NCBI GenBank assembly: GCA_000702685.1
Contig: JNJD01000010.1
Span: forward strand, 124,001-188,000
DNA from: Lachnospiraceae bacterium AC2028
Lineage (GTDB): Bacteria > Bacillota > Clostridia > Lachnospirales > Lachnospiraceae
Direction: 5' to 3'
Length of the DNA: 64,000 nucleotides
Position 1 is the first letter of the stretch, and every line of letters starts with the position of its first letter. Made by a program: the position numbers and the translations under genes. Below the pieces are notes generated by a model. That model made no database searches. It was given only the letters and a program-made list of their open reading frames with translations, and was not told the origin of the DNA. This document shows, piece after piece, positions 45,080-53,827 of this stretch.

Positions 45080-47929
45080 ATGAAGAACGAAACAAAGATA
45101 CTTCCCCGCAACAGGATATGTGTAAGGGGAGCGAAGGAAAATAATCTCAAGAATCTCTCGGTTGAAATCCCGAGGGATTCTCTTGTTGTTATGACGGGTG
45201 TATCCGGTTCCGGAAAATCATCCCTTGCATTCGATACGATCTATGCGGAAGGACAGAGACGCTATATGGAGTCTCTTTCATCTTATGCGCGCCAGTTCCT
45301 GGGCCAGATGGAAAAGCCGAATGTCGAATCGATCGACGGACTTTCACCCGCTATATCCATAGACCAGAAATCGACGAATAAGAATCCCCGTTCCACTGTC
45401 GGAACCGTTACGGAGATCTACGACTATTTCAGACTTCTCTATGCGCGCATCGGAATTCCCCACTGTCCCGAGTGCGGAAGGGTAATCGAACGCCAGACCG
45501 TTGACCAGATCGTCGACCGCATCATGGAGCTTCCCGAGGGAACGAAGATCATGCTGATGGCGCCCGTTGTCAGAGGCCGCAAGGGAAGACACGAGAAGAC
45601 GCTTGAGTCTGCGAGAAAAGCGGGCTACGGAAGAGTACGCGTCGACGGGATCATGTACGATCTTTCCGAGGATATCGTCCTTGAAAAGAATGACAAGCAT
45701 AACATCGATATCGTAGTCGACAGACTCGTCATCAAGCCCGGCATTGAGAGAAGGCTTACCGATTCCGCAGAGAACGTGCTCAAGATCGCGGACGGCCAGC
45801 TTAATGTTGATGTTGTAGGAGGCGAGACGATTTCCTTCAGTACGTCATATGCATGTCCCTATTGCGGAGTAAGCATTTCGGAAGTCGAGCCCAGGAGCTT
45901 TTCCTTCAACAATCCCTTCGGTGCATGTCCCGTGTGTGCCGGTCTCGGATTTAAGATGGAATTCGATGCCGATCTTATGATCCCGGATCCTTCGCTTTCA
46001 ATCAATGAAGGTGCGATCATCGCGATGGGATGGCAGTCCTGCAATCAGGAGGGAAGCTTTGCAAATGCGCTTCTTCAGGCTCTTTCGAAGAGGTTCAAGT
46101 TCAGTCTTGATACTCCTTTTGAAGATTACCCTCAGAAGATCAAGGACATCCTTATAAACGGAACGGATATCAGCGTTGATGTCCACTATACGGGTCAGCG
46201 CGGATCGGGTGTATATCCCACGGAATTCGAAGGCCTCGTCAAAAGCGTTGAGAGAAGATACAGGGAGACCTATTCCGAGACTATGAAGGCGGAGTATGAA
46301 CAGTTCATGCGTATCACCCCCTGCTCGGAATGCGGCGGAAGAAGACTTAAGAAGGATTCACTTGCGGTCACCGTGGGAGATAAGAACATCTACGAGATGA
46401 CCACTATGTCGATCGTAGAGCTCAAGAGCTTTATCGGAGAGCTTAAGCTGACAAAGCAGCAGGCGTTCATCGGTGAGCAGATATTAAAAGAGATCAACGC
46501 GCGTGTCGGATTCCTTGTCGATGTTGGACTTGATTATCTTTCCCTTTCGAGAGCGACCGGAACTCTGTCAGGTGGTGAAGCACAGCGTATAAGGCTTGCC
46601 ACACAAATCGGCTCGGGCCTTGTAGGAGTGTGCTATATACTTGATGAGCCCAGTATCGGACTTCATCAGAGAGACAATGATAAGCTCCTCGGAACGCTTA
46701 AGAGACTCCGCGACCTCGGAAATACTCTTATCGTTGTCGAGCATGACGAAGATACGATGCTCGCTGCGGATTATATCGTGGATATCGGACCCGGTGCGGG
46801 TTCTCACGGTGGTGAAGTCGTTGCGTGCGGAACCGCAGAGGAGATAATGAAATGTCCCGAGTCGATAACGGGTCAGTATCTGTCGGGCAAGAAATTCATT
46901 CCCGTTCCCGCAAAGAGAAGAAAGCCTTCGGGCTTCATCACCGTAAAGGGTGCGGCGGAAAACAATCTTAAGAACATAGATGTCAAGATCCCTCTCGGGG
47001 TATTCACATGTGTCACTGGCGTATCCGGTTCGGGAAAATCATCTCTTGTAAATGAGATCCTTTATAAGACACTTGCCAGAAAGCTGAACCGTGCGCATAC
47101 GATCCCCGGAAAGTGCAAGGGCATCACGGGTACGGAGAAGCTCGATAAGGTCATCTGCATTGACCAGAGCCCCATCGGAAGAACACCCAGATCGAATCCG
47201 GCAACCTATACCGGCGTATTCGATATGATCAGAGATCTGTTCGCATCCACCGAGGATGCGCGTGCGATGGGATATGCTAAGGGGAGATTTTCGTTCAACG
47301 TAAAGGGCGGAAGATGTGAAGCCTGCTCGGGAGACGGAATCATCAAGATCGAAATGCACTTCCTTCCCGACGTGTATGTTCCCTGTGAAGTCTGCGGAGG
47401 AAAGCGTTATAACCGTGAGACACTTGAGGTTAAGTACAAGGGCAAGAGCATCTTCGATGTTCTCGATATGAGAGTTGAAGAGGCACTTAAGTTCTTCGAG
47501 AACATCCCTACGATCAGGAATAAGATCCAGACGCTCTATGATGTCGGTCTCGGATATATCAAGCTCGGACAGCCTTCAACGGAGCTTTCCGGAGGTGAGG
47601 CACAGCGCATCAAGCTTGCGACGGAGCTATCCAAGAGAGCGACCGGCAAGACAATATACATACTCGACGAGCCTACAACGGGACTTCATTTTGCGGATGT
47701 GCACAAGCTGGTTGATATACTCGCACGTCTTGCCGAAGGCGGTAATACAGTGGTTGTCATCGAGCATAATCTCGACGTCATCAAGTGTGCCGACTATATA
47801 ATTGATATGGGTCCCGAGGGCGGAAACAGAGGCGGAACGGTCATCGCCGAGGGAACTCCGGAGGAAGTTGCGAAGGTGAAGGAATCCTACACCGGACTCT
47901 ATATCAAGAAAATGCTCAAGAAGAAATAA
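45080..47929 (+). CDS. uvrA: Excinuclease ABC subunit A
   Basis: A 949-residue UvrA of normal length: first Walker [11 protein letters not shown] (about 41-50), zinc-finger CxxC pairs (CPECG, CPYCG, CPVCAG), first signature [12 protein letters not shown], second Walker [19 protein letters not shown] and CEVCGGKR, second [12 protein letters not shown] and DEPTTGLH. It finds DNA damage and loads UvrB. Likely SOS-controlled through the box at 44978. It is followed by a repeat hairpin that may terminate transcription. Confidence 0.97.
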   Translation: MKNETKILPRNRICVRGAKENNLKNLSVEIPRDSLVVMTGVSGSGKSSLAFDTIYAEGQRRYMESLSSYARQFLGQMEKPNVESIDGLSPAISIDQKSTNKNPRSTVGTVTEIYDYFRLLYARIGIPHCPECGRVIERQTVDQIVDRIMELPEGTKIMLMAPVVRGRKGRHEKTLESARKAGYGRVRVDGIMYDLSEDIVLEKNDKHNIDIVVDRLVIKPGIERRLTDSAENVLKIADGQLNVDVVGGETISFSTSYACPYCGVSISEVEPRSFSFNNPFGACPVCAGLGFKMEFDADLMIPDPSLSINEGAIIAMGWQSCNQEGSFANALLQALSKRFKFSLDTPFEDYPQKIKDILINGTDISVDVHYTGQRGSGVYPTEFEGLVKSVERRYRETYSETMKAEYEQFMRITPCSECGGRRLKKDSLAVTVGDKNIYEMTTMSIVELKSFIGELKLTKQQAFIGEQILKEINARVGFLVDVGLDYLSLSRATGTLSGGEAQRIRLATQIGSGLVGVCYILDEPSIGLHQRDNDKLLGTLKRLRDLGNTLIVVEHDEDTMLAADYIVDIGPGAGSHGGEVVACGTAEEIMKCPESITGQYLSGKKFIPVPAKRRKPSGFITVKGAAENNLKNIDVKIPLGVFTCVTGVSGSGKSSLVNEILYKTLARKLNRAHTIPGKCKGITGTEKLDKVICIDQSPIGRTPRSNPATYTGVFDMIRDLFASTEDARAMGYAKGRFSFNVKGGRCEACSGDGIIKIEMHFLPDVYVPCEVCGGKRYNRETLEVKYKGKSIFDVLDMRVEEALKFFENIPTIRNKIQTLYDVGLGYIKLGQPSTELSGGEAQRIKLATELSKRATGKTIYILDEPTTGLHFADVHKLVDILARLAEGGNTVVVIEHNLDVIKCADYIIDMGPEGGNRGGTVIAEGTPEEVAKVKESYTGLYIKKMLKKK

Positions 47930-47936
47930 ATGAAAT

Positions 47937-47982
47937 GTGAACAGGGGGACGGTTCCATCGTGTGGACCGTCCCTTTTGTTAA
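47937..47982. repeat. REP-like palindrome, copy 1 (also possible uvrA terminator)
   Basis: Contains GTGAACAGGGGGACGGTTCC, and ACAGGGGGACGGT pairs with ACCGTCCCTTTTGT. The T-rich right side means it may serve as the terminator of uvrA. Shares GGGGACGGTTCC with two other copies. Confidence 0.7.
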
Positions 47983-48009
47983 CTGTTTTCGGCCCGGGCG
48001 AACAAGGGG

Positions 48010-48052
48010 GTGAACAAGGGGACGGTTCCTCCGTTCACTCCCCTTTGTTCAC
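48010..48052. repeat. REP-like palindrome, copy 2
   Basis: GTGAACAAGGGG (48010-48021) pairs with CCCCTTTGTTCAC (48040-48052) with one bulge; inner GACGGTTCC as in copies 1 and 3. Confidence 0.75.
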
Positions 48053-48069
48053 CGACAAGGCACCGTGTG

Positions 48070-48078
48070 TGGTATAAT
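48070..48078 (+). promoter_or_regulatory. Extended -10 promoter at a leaderless start
   Basis: TGGTATAAT, consensus extended -10. The expected transcription start, about 7 bases after the -10, coincides with the GTG/ATG start at 48085/48088. Confidence 0.6.
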
Positions 48079-48087
48079 AATTAAGTG

Positions 48088-48912
48088 ATGACATTCGAAT
48101 TACTTGTTTCATGCGTGAAGAAAGATCCGCATGAACTTGCGGAAAAAATGAATATCTCCTCGGACGCAGTGATAGTTTCTCAGAAAGAAGATGAAAATTC
48201 TGAGACGGAGTTCGACTACGCCGAAAAGCGCATCAGAGTCATAAAGCAGACGGACAAGGGAGTCGGACTGTCCCGCAACACCTGCATTGATGCTTCGAGC
48301 GCGGATGTCATTCTTTTTGCGGATGAGGATATCGTATATGAGAAGGATTATGAGACTGCGGTGATGAAGGAGTTTGCCGATCATCCCGAAGCCGATATCC
48401 TTCTTTTTAATGTGAAAGTATGTGATGAAAGACGTACATACTGGAATGAGGACTTCCACAGCGTGAAGTTGTACAACTGCGGAAGGTATCCGGCATACAG
48501 CATTGCCGCAAAGGCCACGGCTCTGAAAGCATCCGGTGTGAAGTTCAGTCTTTTGTTCGGAGGCGGAGCAAAATATTCGAACGGAGAGGATTCGCTTTTC
48601 CTGAATGACTGCCTGAAGGCCGGGCTTAAGATATTTGCGACACCTGTCTGCATTGGTGAGGAGATACCGAGACCCTCGACATGGTTCGTCGGATATACGG
48701 ACAAATTCTTCTATGACAGAGGCGTGCTCTACAGCTTCCTTTACGGATCGATGGCTAAGCTCTGGGGCATAAGATGGCTGCTCAAGATGAAACCGGAATA
48801 TTCGAAAGAGATTGAATACAAGGAAGCAAAAAGACTGCTCTTTATGGGAATAGCCGACGGAGATTCCGTGGACAGAAAGTTCGACGGCGAAGGCAACATG
48901 ATCGAATCCTGA
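48088..48912 (+). CDS. GT2-type glycosyltransferase
   Basis: A 274-residue family-2-like glycosyltransferase. Seen: GLSRNTCIDAS followed by the acidic metal motif ADEDIVYE, and GGGAKYSNGED later, a common order in the family. It has no membrane segment in the N-terminal part. ATG 48088 is used (GTG 48085 also in frame); there is no Shine-Dalgarno and the promoter lies directly before the start, so it is probably leaderless. It is followed by another GT2 gene after 50 bases. Confidence 0.75.
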   Translation: MTFELLVSCVKKDPHELAEKMNISSDAVIVSQKEDENSETEFDYAEKRIRVIKQTDKGVGLSRNTCIDASSADVILFADEDIVYEKDYETAVMKEFADHPEADILLFNVKVCDERRTYWNEDFHSVKLYNCGRYPAYSIAAKATALKASGVKFSLLFGGGAKYSNGEDSLFLNDCLKAGLKIFATPVCIGEEIPRPSTWFVGYTDKFFYDRGVLYSFLYGSMAKLWGIRWLLKMKPEYSKEIEYKEAKRLLFMGIADGDSVDRKFDGEGNMIES

Positions 48913-48962
48913 TCACGTAAGACAATCCTTAATAAAGCGTTTGACTGCGAAATATTTTTAAT

Positions 48963-49781
48963 ATGAAATTTTCAATTATAACCGTATCACTCAATGCGGG
49001 CGACAAACTCATACAGACCGTAGAGAACATCCTTGCACAAAAGGATGCCGAATTTGAGATCGTCATCAAGGACGGTCTTTCTTCCGACGGATCCGTTGAT
49101 AAAGTAAAGGCTTTGAATGATCCGCACATCAGTATCTTTGAGCAGAAGGATACAGGAATATATGACGGAATGAATCAGGGTATCTCGCACGCTTCCGGAG
49201 ATTTCTATATATTCATGAACTGCGGCGATCACTTCTATGATGAGAATGTTCTGAGCAGATTTGAGGATGCCGCGAAAAAGCACATTGAAGCAAACGGTGC
49301 TCCCACAGAAAAGAAACCGCTTATTCTTTACGGCAGCAGGTATTCTTCAATCAGCGAGAGCATAGAGTATATCTCTCCGAAGATCACTCCGCTTGTCTGC
49401 TTCCGCAACATTCCCTGCCATCAGGCTATATGCTATTCAAAAGAATGCTTTTCCAAGCGTCTCTACAGACCCGAATATAAGGTTCGTGCTGATTACGAGC
49501 ATTTCCTGTGGAGCGTTCTCAAGAACAATACCGAAACCGTTTATGTCGAAGAGCCCGTCTGCAGATACGAAGGCGGAGGTTATTCGGAATCTCCGAAAGC
49601 GATCAAAAGATCTGCCGCGGAGCATAAAGAGATAACAAAGATGTATTTATCGAAGTGGCAGCTTTTCTGCTGTCACCTGTATATGATCGTAACGCTTCAG
49701 CCGCTCAGGGCGGCGCTTTCAAGCGGACCGTTGTCGGGCCTTTATAATGGGCTCGTAAAAAAGCTTTACCACAGAAAATAA
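48963..49781 (+). CDS. GT2 glycosyltransferase
   Basis: A 272-residue GT2 enzyme: SIITVSLNAGDK at the N-terminus, IKDGLSSDGSVD (nucleotide-sugar binding), a DXD-equivalent NCGD, and DYEHFLWSVL with the usual C-terminal aromatic block. It resembles enzymes that make capsular side chains. The upstream region is AT-rich without a clear Shine-Dalgarno. It is likely co-transcribed with the preceding GT. Confidence 0.85.
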   Translation: MKFSIITVSLNAGDKLIQTVENILAQKDAEFEIVIKDGLSSDGSVDKVKALNDPHISIFEQKDTGIYDGMNQGISHASGDFYIFMNCGDHFYDENVLSRFEDAAKKHIEANGAPTEKKPLILYGSRYSSISESIEYISPKITPLVCFRNIPCHQAICYSKECFSKRLYRPEYKVRADYEHFLWSVLKNNTETVYVEEPVCRYEGGGYSESPKAIKRSAAEHKEITKMYLSKWQLFCCHLYMIVTLQPLRAALSSGPLSGLYNGLVKKLYHRK

Positions 49782-49840
49782 CAGCTTTCCCCGGTCGTGT
49801 GAAGCGTTGAATTACTTTTTCTTTTGGGAGGATTTTTGTT

Positions 49841-50437
49841 TTGAAAAAGGAAGCTTTTCTGAATGAACTCAGAAGCAGACTTTCCGGATTGCCGCAGGGC
49901 GATCTGGAGGACCGTATATCGTTTTACGCCGAGATGATAGATGCTCGTATTGAAGAGGGAATGTCGGAGGAAGATGCGATCGCGGGAATGGAATCCGTCG
50001 ATCAGATCGTTTCCCAGATCATGTCTGAGATTCCCGTCTCACAGCTCGTCAAGACCAAAGTGAAGCCCGAAAAAGGACATAAAGCATGGAAGGTTGTTCT
50101 TCTCATATGTTTATTCCCTATCTGGTTTCCTCTTCTCATCGCATTCGGTGCAGTGCTTTTCTCACTCCTGATCGCGGTCTGGTCTGTCATCATCAGCTTT
50201 TATATCGTTGCGGGTTCACTCGTGATAGCATCGCTTGCATGCATCATTGCGACGGGTGCGTACTTTGCACTCGGAGATATAATTGCGGGTGTGGGTGGAT
50301 TCGGTGCGATCTTTGTGTGCATAGGACTGTCCATCCTTTTTTTCCTTTTATCGATCGTAATGTCAAAGGGTATCGTGAAGCTGTCGCATAAGATGCTGAT
50401 CGGATTCAAGACTTCATTTGTAGGTAAGGAGGCATAA
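49841..50437 (+). CDS. DUF1700 family membrane protein
   Basis: A 198-residue protein with the HAAS N-terminal helical domain (about 1-75; FLNELRSRLSGLP start, MSEEDAIAGM) and four membrane segments (about 82-185). The start is TTG at 49841, 9 bases after GGGAGG (49826-49831). DUF1700 genes normally precede a DUF4097 gene and a PadR regulator; here a 46-residue DUF4097-like start follows at 50439. Role unknown, thought to be membrane stress related. Confidence 0.85.
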   Translation: MKKEAFLNELRSRLSGLPQGDLEDRISFYAEMIDARIEEGMSEEDAIAGMESVDQIVSQIMSEIPVSQLVKTKVKPEKGHKAWKVVLLICLFPIWFPLLIAFGAVLFSLLIAVWSVIISFYIVAGSLVIASLACIIATGAYFALGDIIAGVGGFGAIFVCIGLSILFFLLSIVMSKGIVKLSHKMLIGFKTSFVGKEA

Positions 50438-50438
50438 G

Positions 50439-50579
50439 ATGAATAAAATGAAAAGCTGGCTCATCGCAGGCCTCGTGTTTTTCATCGCAGGTGCGGTCAT
50501 CTGCGCGGTGGCAGCGGCACTTATGGGATTTGATCCTTCACGTATGGAATTGTTCATGAACGGAGGCTTCATACATTGA
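50439..50579 (+). CDS. Small membrane protein, DUF4097-like remnant
   Basis: A 46-residue ORF one base after the DUF1700 stop, with GGAGG directly upstream. It has one membrane segment (about 6-30; KSWLIAGLVFFIAGAVICAV), like the N-terminus of DUF4097 proteins, the usual partner of DUF1700, and ends after the segment with GFDPSRMEL. The rest of DUF4097 is missing, so this looks like a truncated gene, or a small membrane peptide kept for its own sake. Its stop overlaps the TTG start of the HD-GYP gene. Confidence 0.55.
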   Translation: MNKMKSWLIAGLVFFIAGAVICAVAAALMGFDPSRMELFMNGGFIH

Positions 50580-52288
50580 TAGTTCTATTCTACGGCCTTG
50601 TCCTTGCGGCAGCGCTTGTCTGTACAACCATATACATGTATATGTGGCACAAGCATTTTGATACGAACTTCACGCTCATCTATACGTTCGTGCCTGTTGC
50701 CTGTATAGGATATTTCCTTTCATCCATAGCGGAAAACCTTGGCGAAGCACTTTTCGCGCAGAGGATAATTTATCTCGGCGCATGCTTCCTGCAGCTTTTC
50801 ATCGTGGAAAGTATCTTCAATCTGTGCAAGATCGAGATCGGCAAATGGGTGAGGACGGGAATGTTCCTGCTCATATCGGCTGTGTATGCACCGGTGCTCA
50901 ATGTCGGCTTCGGTACTTCTTTTTACAGAACCGCATCCTTCGAGATCATTAACGGGCGCGGAACCCTCATAAAGGAATACGGGCCTGCACATACCGCGGT
51001 ATATGCCGCATATTTTCTCTTTTTCATAGTGGGCATGTCAGCCATCTTCTATACCTGGATCAAAAAGAGACAGGTTTCGAGAACTGTCCTCAGCCTGCTG
51101 GTTCTTCCTTATGTCATCACCGTCCTTTGCTTCTTTGTCATAAGAAATTTTATTCAGGTTGTGGATTTTGTTCCGGTCGGATATGTTTTCGCGGAGATCA
51201 TTTACCTCATAATCGCGTACAGGGTGAACCTTTATAACGTAAGTGACACCGTAATCGATTCGATGCTGCGTGACCGTGAGATCGGATACTTGTCCGTCGA
51301 TTTCAGAAGAAGATTCCTCGGAAGCAATTCCACCGCAAAGAAGATAATCCCCGAACTCAAGGATAAGATCATCGACGAAGTTCTCGGCTACAAGCCCGCG
51401 GAAAGAAAGATCCGTCATTTCATCGATAAATTCGAAAAGGATGAAAAAGAAAACACATCCCTTTACACGCTCCATGCCGAATCCGGCGATCCCGATGATG
51501 ACATGATCTTCAGTGTAAATGTCGGATATCTTTATGACGGCGGAAGAAAGCGCGGATACATCATCACCTTCACCGATGATACCGCGAACAGGAAATATAT
51601 CAGACTTCTAGATACGTATAACGAAAAGCTCCAGAGTGAAGTCAAGGAAAAGACCGCGCATATCGTTGAGATGCATGATAACCTGATCATGAGTCTTGCG
51701 ATGATGGTTGAAAGCCGAGACAATTCCACGGGAGGACACATCAAGCGTACGAGCGAAGGTGTAAGGATCCTTATCGATGAGATCCTTGCGGAAAAGCTGA
51801 TAGAACTCGATCCGGAATTCTGCAATGATGTCATCAAGGCTGCTCCCATGCACGATCTCGGAAAGATCGCCGTCGATGACGCTGTCCTCAGAAAGCCCGG
51901 TAAGTTCACCGACGAAGAATATAATGAAATGAAAAAGCACGCCGCCGAGGGTGCGCGTGTTATCCATGAGATCCTTCTCAATACCGAGGACGAATCCTTT
52001 AAGGTCGTTGCGGAAAATGTCGCACATTACCATCACGAAAGATGGGACGGCTCAGGATATCCCGAAGGCCTCAAGGGAGAGAACATCCCCATCGAAGCAC
52101 GTATCATGGCCATCGCGGACGTATACGATGCACTCGTTTCCAAGCGCGTATACAAGGAAGCCTTCGATTTTGAAAGAGCCGATCGCATCATCATGGAGGG
52201 TATGGGCACCCAGTTCGATCCCGCCCTCGAGCCCGTCTATGTGAACGCCCGTCCCAAGCTCGAAGCCTACTACCAAAACCAGTCCTAA
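50576..52288 (+). CDS. Seven-TM, PAS and HD-GYP receptor
   Basis: A 570-residue protein starting at TTG 50576 (GGAGG at 50562-50566). Seven membrane segments (1-220), PAS-like (236-345), coiled coil, and HD-GYP (365-560) with GGHIKRTS, HDLGKIA (426-432), and HHERWDGSGYP, all intact. It should hydrolyse c-di-GMP in response to a membrane or ligand signal. The sensor half is a paralogue of the 18589 protein. It is closed by the terminator at 52366 after a 78-base tail. Confidence 0.88.
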   Translation: MIVLFYGLVLAAALVCTTIYMYMWHKHFDTNFTLIYTFVPVACIGYFLSSIAENLGEALFAQRIIYLGACFLQLFIVESIFNLCKIEIGKWVRTGMFLLISAVYAPVLNVGFGTSFYRTASFEIINGRGTLIKEYGPAHTAVYAAYFLFFIVGMSAIFYTWIKKRQVSRTVLSLLVLPYVITVLCFFVIRNFIQVVDFVPVGYVFAEIIYLIIAYRVNLYNVSDTVIDSMLRDREIGYLSVDFRRRFLGSNSTAKKIIPELKDKIIDEVLGYKPAERKIRHFIDKFEKDEKENTSLYTLHAESGDPDDDMIFSVNVGYLYDGGRKRGYIITFTDDTANRKYIRLLDTYNEKLQSEVKEKTAHIVEMHDNLIMSLAMMVESRDNSTGGHIKRTSEGVRILIDEILAEKLIELDPEFCNDVIKAAPMHDLGKIAVDDAVLRKPGKFTDEEYNEMKKHAAEGARVIHEILLNTEDESFKVVAENVAHYHHERWDGSGYPEGLKGENIPIEARIMAIADVYDALVSKRVYKEAFDFERADRIIMEGMGTQFDPALEPVYVNARPKLEAYYQNQS

Positions 52289-52312
52289 ACTTTTTCTCGT
52301 TTCCCCCTAAAC

Positions 52313-52328
52313 TAAATAATCAATTTAT
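52313..52328 (+). repeat. Left arm of a 16-bp inverted repeat flanking the intergenic region
   Basis: TAAATAATCAATTTAT; its perfect complement lies at 52700-52715. Beyond it, CCGATATA has a 4-base-shifted counterpart on the right side. Confidence 0.75.
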
Positions 52329-52365
52329 CCGATATACAACTTGTAAGGATAACTCTACCCATTTA

Positions 52366-52405
52366 CTGCATGGATGCATTTTTTGTACATCCATGCAGAT
52401 TTTTG
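52366..52405 (+). terminator. Intrinsic terminator of the HD-GYP gene
   Basis: An 11-bp perfect stem (52366-52376 with 52388-52398), 11-base loop and ATTTTTG tail. Confidence 0.9.
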
Positions 52406-52410
52406 TATTC

Positions 52411-52643
52411 CCGGGCGCTTGGCTCGTATATATGATTCCGCGATTTAAAGCGAGTCATAGCATTTCTTGGGAATGCAATCATAGTGCAGGTGGGATTTCA
52501 CCCGGATGGTGAAATCAGCGAGCACAAAGACAGGATGTCTTTTGCGAGCGACACCGTGACTTTGTACAGGGTATGTGCATTCCTTAGAAATGCATGACGC
52601 AGCGACCATGAGCGGAAACATATATACGAGCCAAGCGCCCCGC
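52411..52643. repeat. Nested palindromic element, about 230 bp
   Basis: A 29-bp outer arm (52413-52441 with 52612-52640, one mismatch), an inner stem (52454-52477 with 52576-52598, few mismatches), and two hairpins at the centre: 52494-52516 (9-bp perfect stem) and 52526-52542 (7-bp perfect stem). No ORF fits it. It could be a MITE-like mobile element or a structured RNA. Confidence 0.8.
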
Positions 52644-52671
52644 GTATATGACACATAGTCAACAAAAAAGT

Positions 52672-52701
52672 CTGTCATTTTTCGGTAAAATCGGATATAA
52701 T
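52672..52701 (+). promoter_or_regulatory. Promoter of mreB/mbl
   Basis: CTGTCA (52672-52677, 4 of 6) and a consensus TATAAT (52696-52701) with an 18-base spacer, 67 bases before the ATG. Confidence 0.6.
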
Positions 52702-52715
52702 AAATTGATTATTTA
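52700..52715 (+). repeat. Right arm of the 16-bp inverted repeat
   Basis: ATAAATTGATTATTTA, perfect complement of 52313-52328, overlapping the promoter -10 at its left end. Confidence 0.75.
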
Positions 52716-52742
52716 TGTGAAGAAATAATTATTTATGTAAAG
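52708..52742 (+). repeat. 15-bp direct repeat, 20-bp period, in the leader
   Basis: ATTATTTATGTGAAG (52708-52722) and ATTATTTATGTAAAG (52728-52742) differ at one base. The 20-bp period is two helical turns, as for tandem protein sites. Confidence 0.65.
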
Positions 52743-52768
52743 TTTTATCCGAAAGGGGTTTTAAAGAA

Positions 52769-53767
52769 ATGGCAGCACTGGACATCGGAATCGATCTCGG
52801 AACGGCCTCCGTTCTCGTATATATAAAGGGCAAGGGCGTAGTCCTCAAGGAGCCCTCGGTCGTAGCAATTGATAAGAACACTAAAAAGGTAAAGGCCATA
52901 GGCGAAGATGCAAGACTCATGCTCGGCCGTACACCCGCAAATATCGTGGCGGTAAGACCTCTCAAGCAGGGCGTCATCTCCGATTACCAGGTAACCGAGA
53001 AGATGATGAAGTACTTCGTACAGAAGGCGGTAGGACACAGACTTTTAAGAAAGCCCAGGATTGCTGTATGCGTACCTTCCGGTGTTACCGAAGTCGAGAA
53101 GAAGGCGGTTGAAGATGCGGCTTACCAGGTAGGCGCAAGAGAGACCCTCATCATCGAGGAGCCCATCGCGGCAGCGATCGGTGCGGGAATCGACATCTCC
53201 AAGCCCTGCGGCAATATGATCGTTGATATCGGCGGCGGAACCACGGATATCGCAGTCATTTCCCTCGGAAGCGCGGTAGAGAGCGCATCTCTCAAGGTTG
53301 CGGGCGATGACTTCAACGATGCGATCGTAAAGTACATGAGAAAAAATCACAGCCTCAGCATCGGTGAAAGAACCGCTGAGGATGTCAAGATCAAGATAGG
53401 AACATGCTTCAGAAGACCTGAAGTCGACAAGATGGAAGTCAAGGGACGTCACATCGTAAAGGGACTTCCCACATCCATCGAGGTTACAAGTGAAGAGATG
53501 GAAGAGGCACTAGAGGATTCCACCAACAGCATCGTTGAGGCTATCCACTCCGTGCTTGAGAGAACTCCTCCCGAGCTTTCCGCTGATATCGCAGACCGCG
53601 GTATCGTTCTTACCGGAGGCGGCGCGCTCTTAAGAGGCCTTGAAGATCTCATCACCGACCGTACCGGAATCACCTGCATGACCGCGGAAGATCCCATGAC
53701 CGCAGTTGCGATCGGAACCGGAAAATACGTCGAATTCATCTCAACCTTCAGAAGCTCCATCGAGTAA
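52769..53767 (+). CDS. mreB: MreB/Mbl rod-shape actin homologue
   Basis: A 332-residue bacterial actin: DLGTASVLVY (phosphate 1), VDIGGGTTDIAV (about 149-160, phosphate 2), and LTGGGALLRG near the C-terminus, all ATP-binding motifs. It guides cell-wall synthesis along the membrane. Its place before flagellar rod/hook genes matches the mbl-flhO-flhP order of Bacillus subtilis, so it is most likely the Mbl paralogue. AAAGGGG at 52752-52758 is the ribosome binding site. Confidence 0.93.
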   Translation: MAALDIGIDLGTASVLVYIKGKGVVLKEPSVVAIDKNTKKVKAIGEDARLMLGRTPANIVAVRPLKQGVISDYQVTEKMMKYFVQKAVGHRLLRKPRIAVCVPSGVTEVEKKAVEDAAYQVGARETLIIEEPIAAAIGAGIDISKPCGNMIVDIGGGTTDIAVISLGSAVESASLKVAGDDFNDAIVKYMRKNHSLSIGERTAEDVKIKIGTCFRRPEVDKMEVKGRHIVKGLPTSIEVTSEEMEEALEDSTNSIVEAIHSVLERTPPELSADIADRGIVLTGGGALLRGLEDLITDRTGITCMTAEDPMTAVAIGTGKYVEFISTFRSSIE

Positions 53768-53827
53768 ATCATCCGGCTCCGCAAAAAGAAAAAGCCGGAG
53801 CGAAACCTAAAACTCAGGAGAGGATTT

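Noticed and set aside
48941-48962. TTGACT as a -35 for the second GT2 gene
   Set aside because: It lies only 16 bases before the ATG, with no -10 at a workable distance.
52289-52768. A small gene in the intergenic region
   Set aside because: The only frames there are short, run across the palindrome arms and lack ribosome sites.
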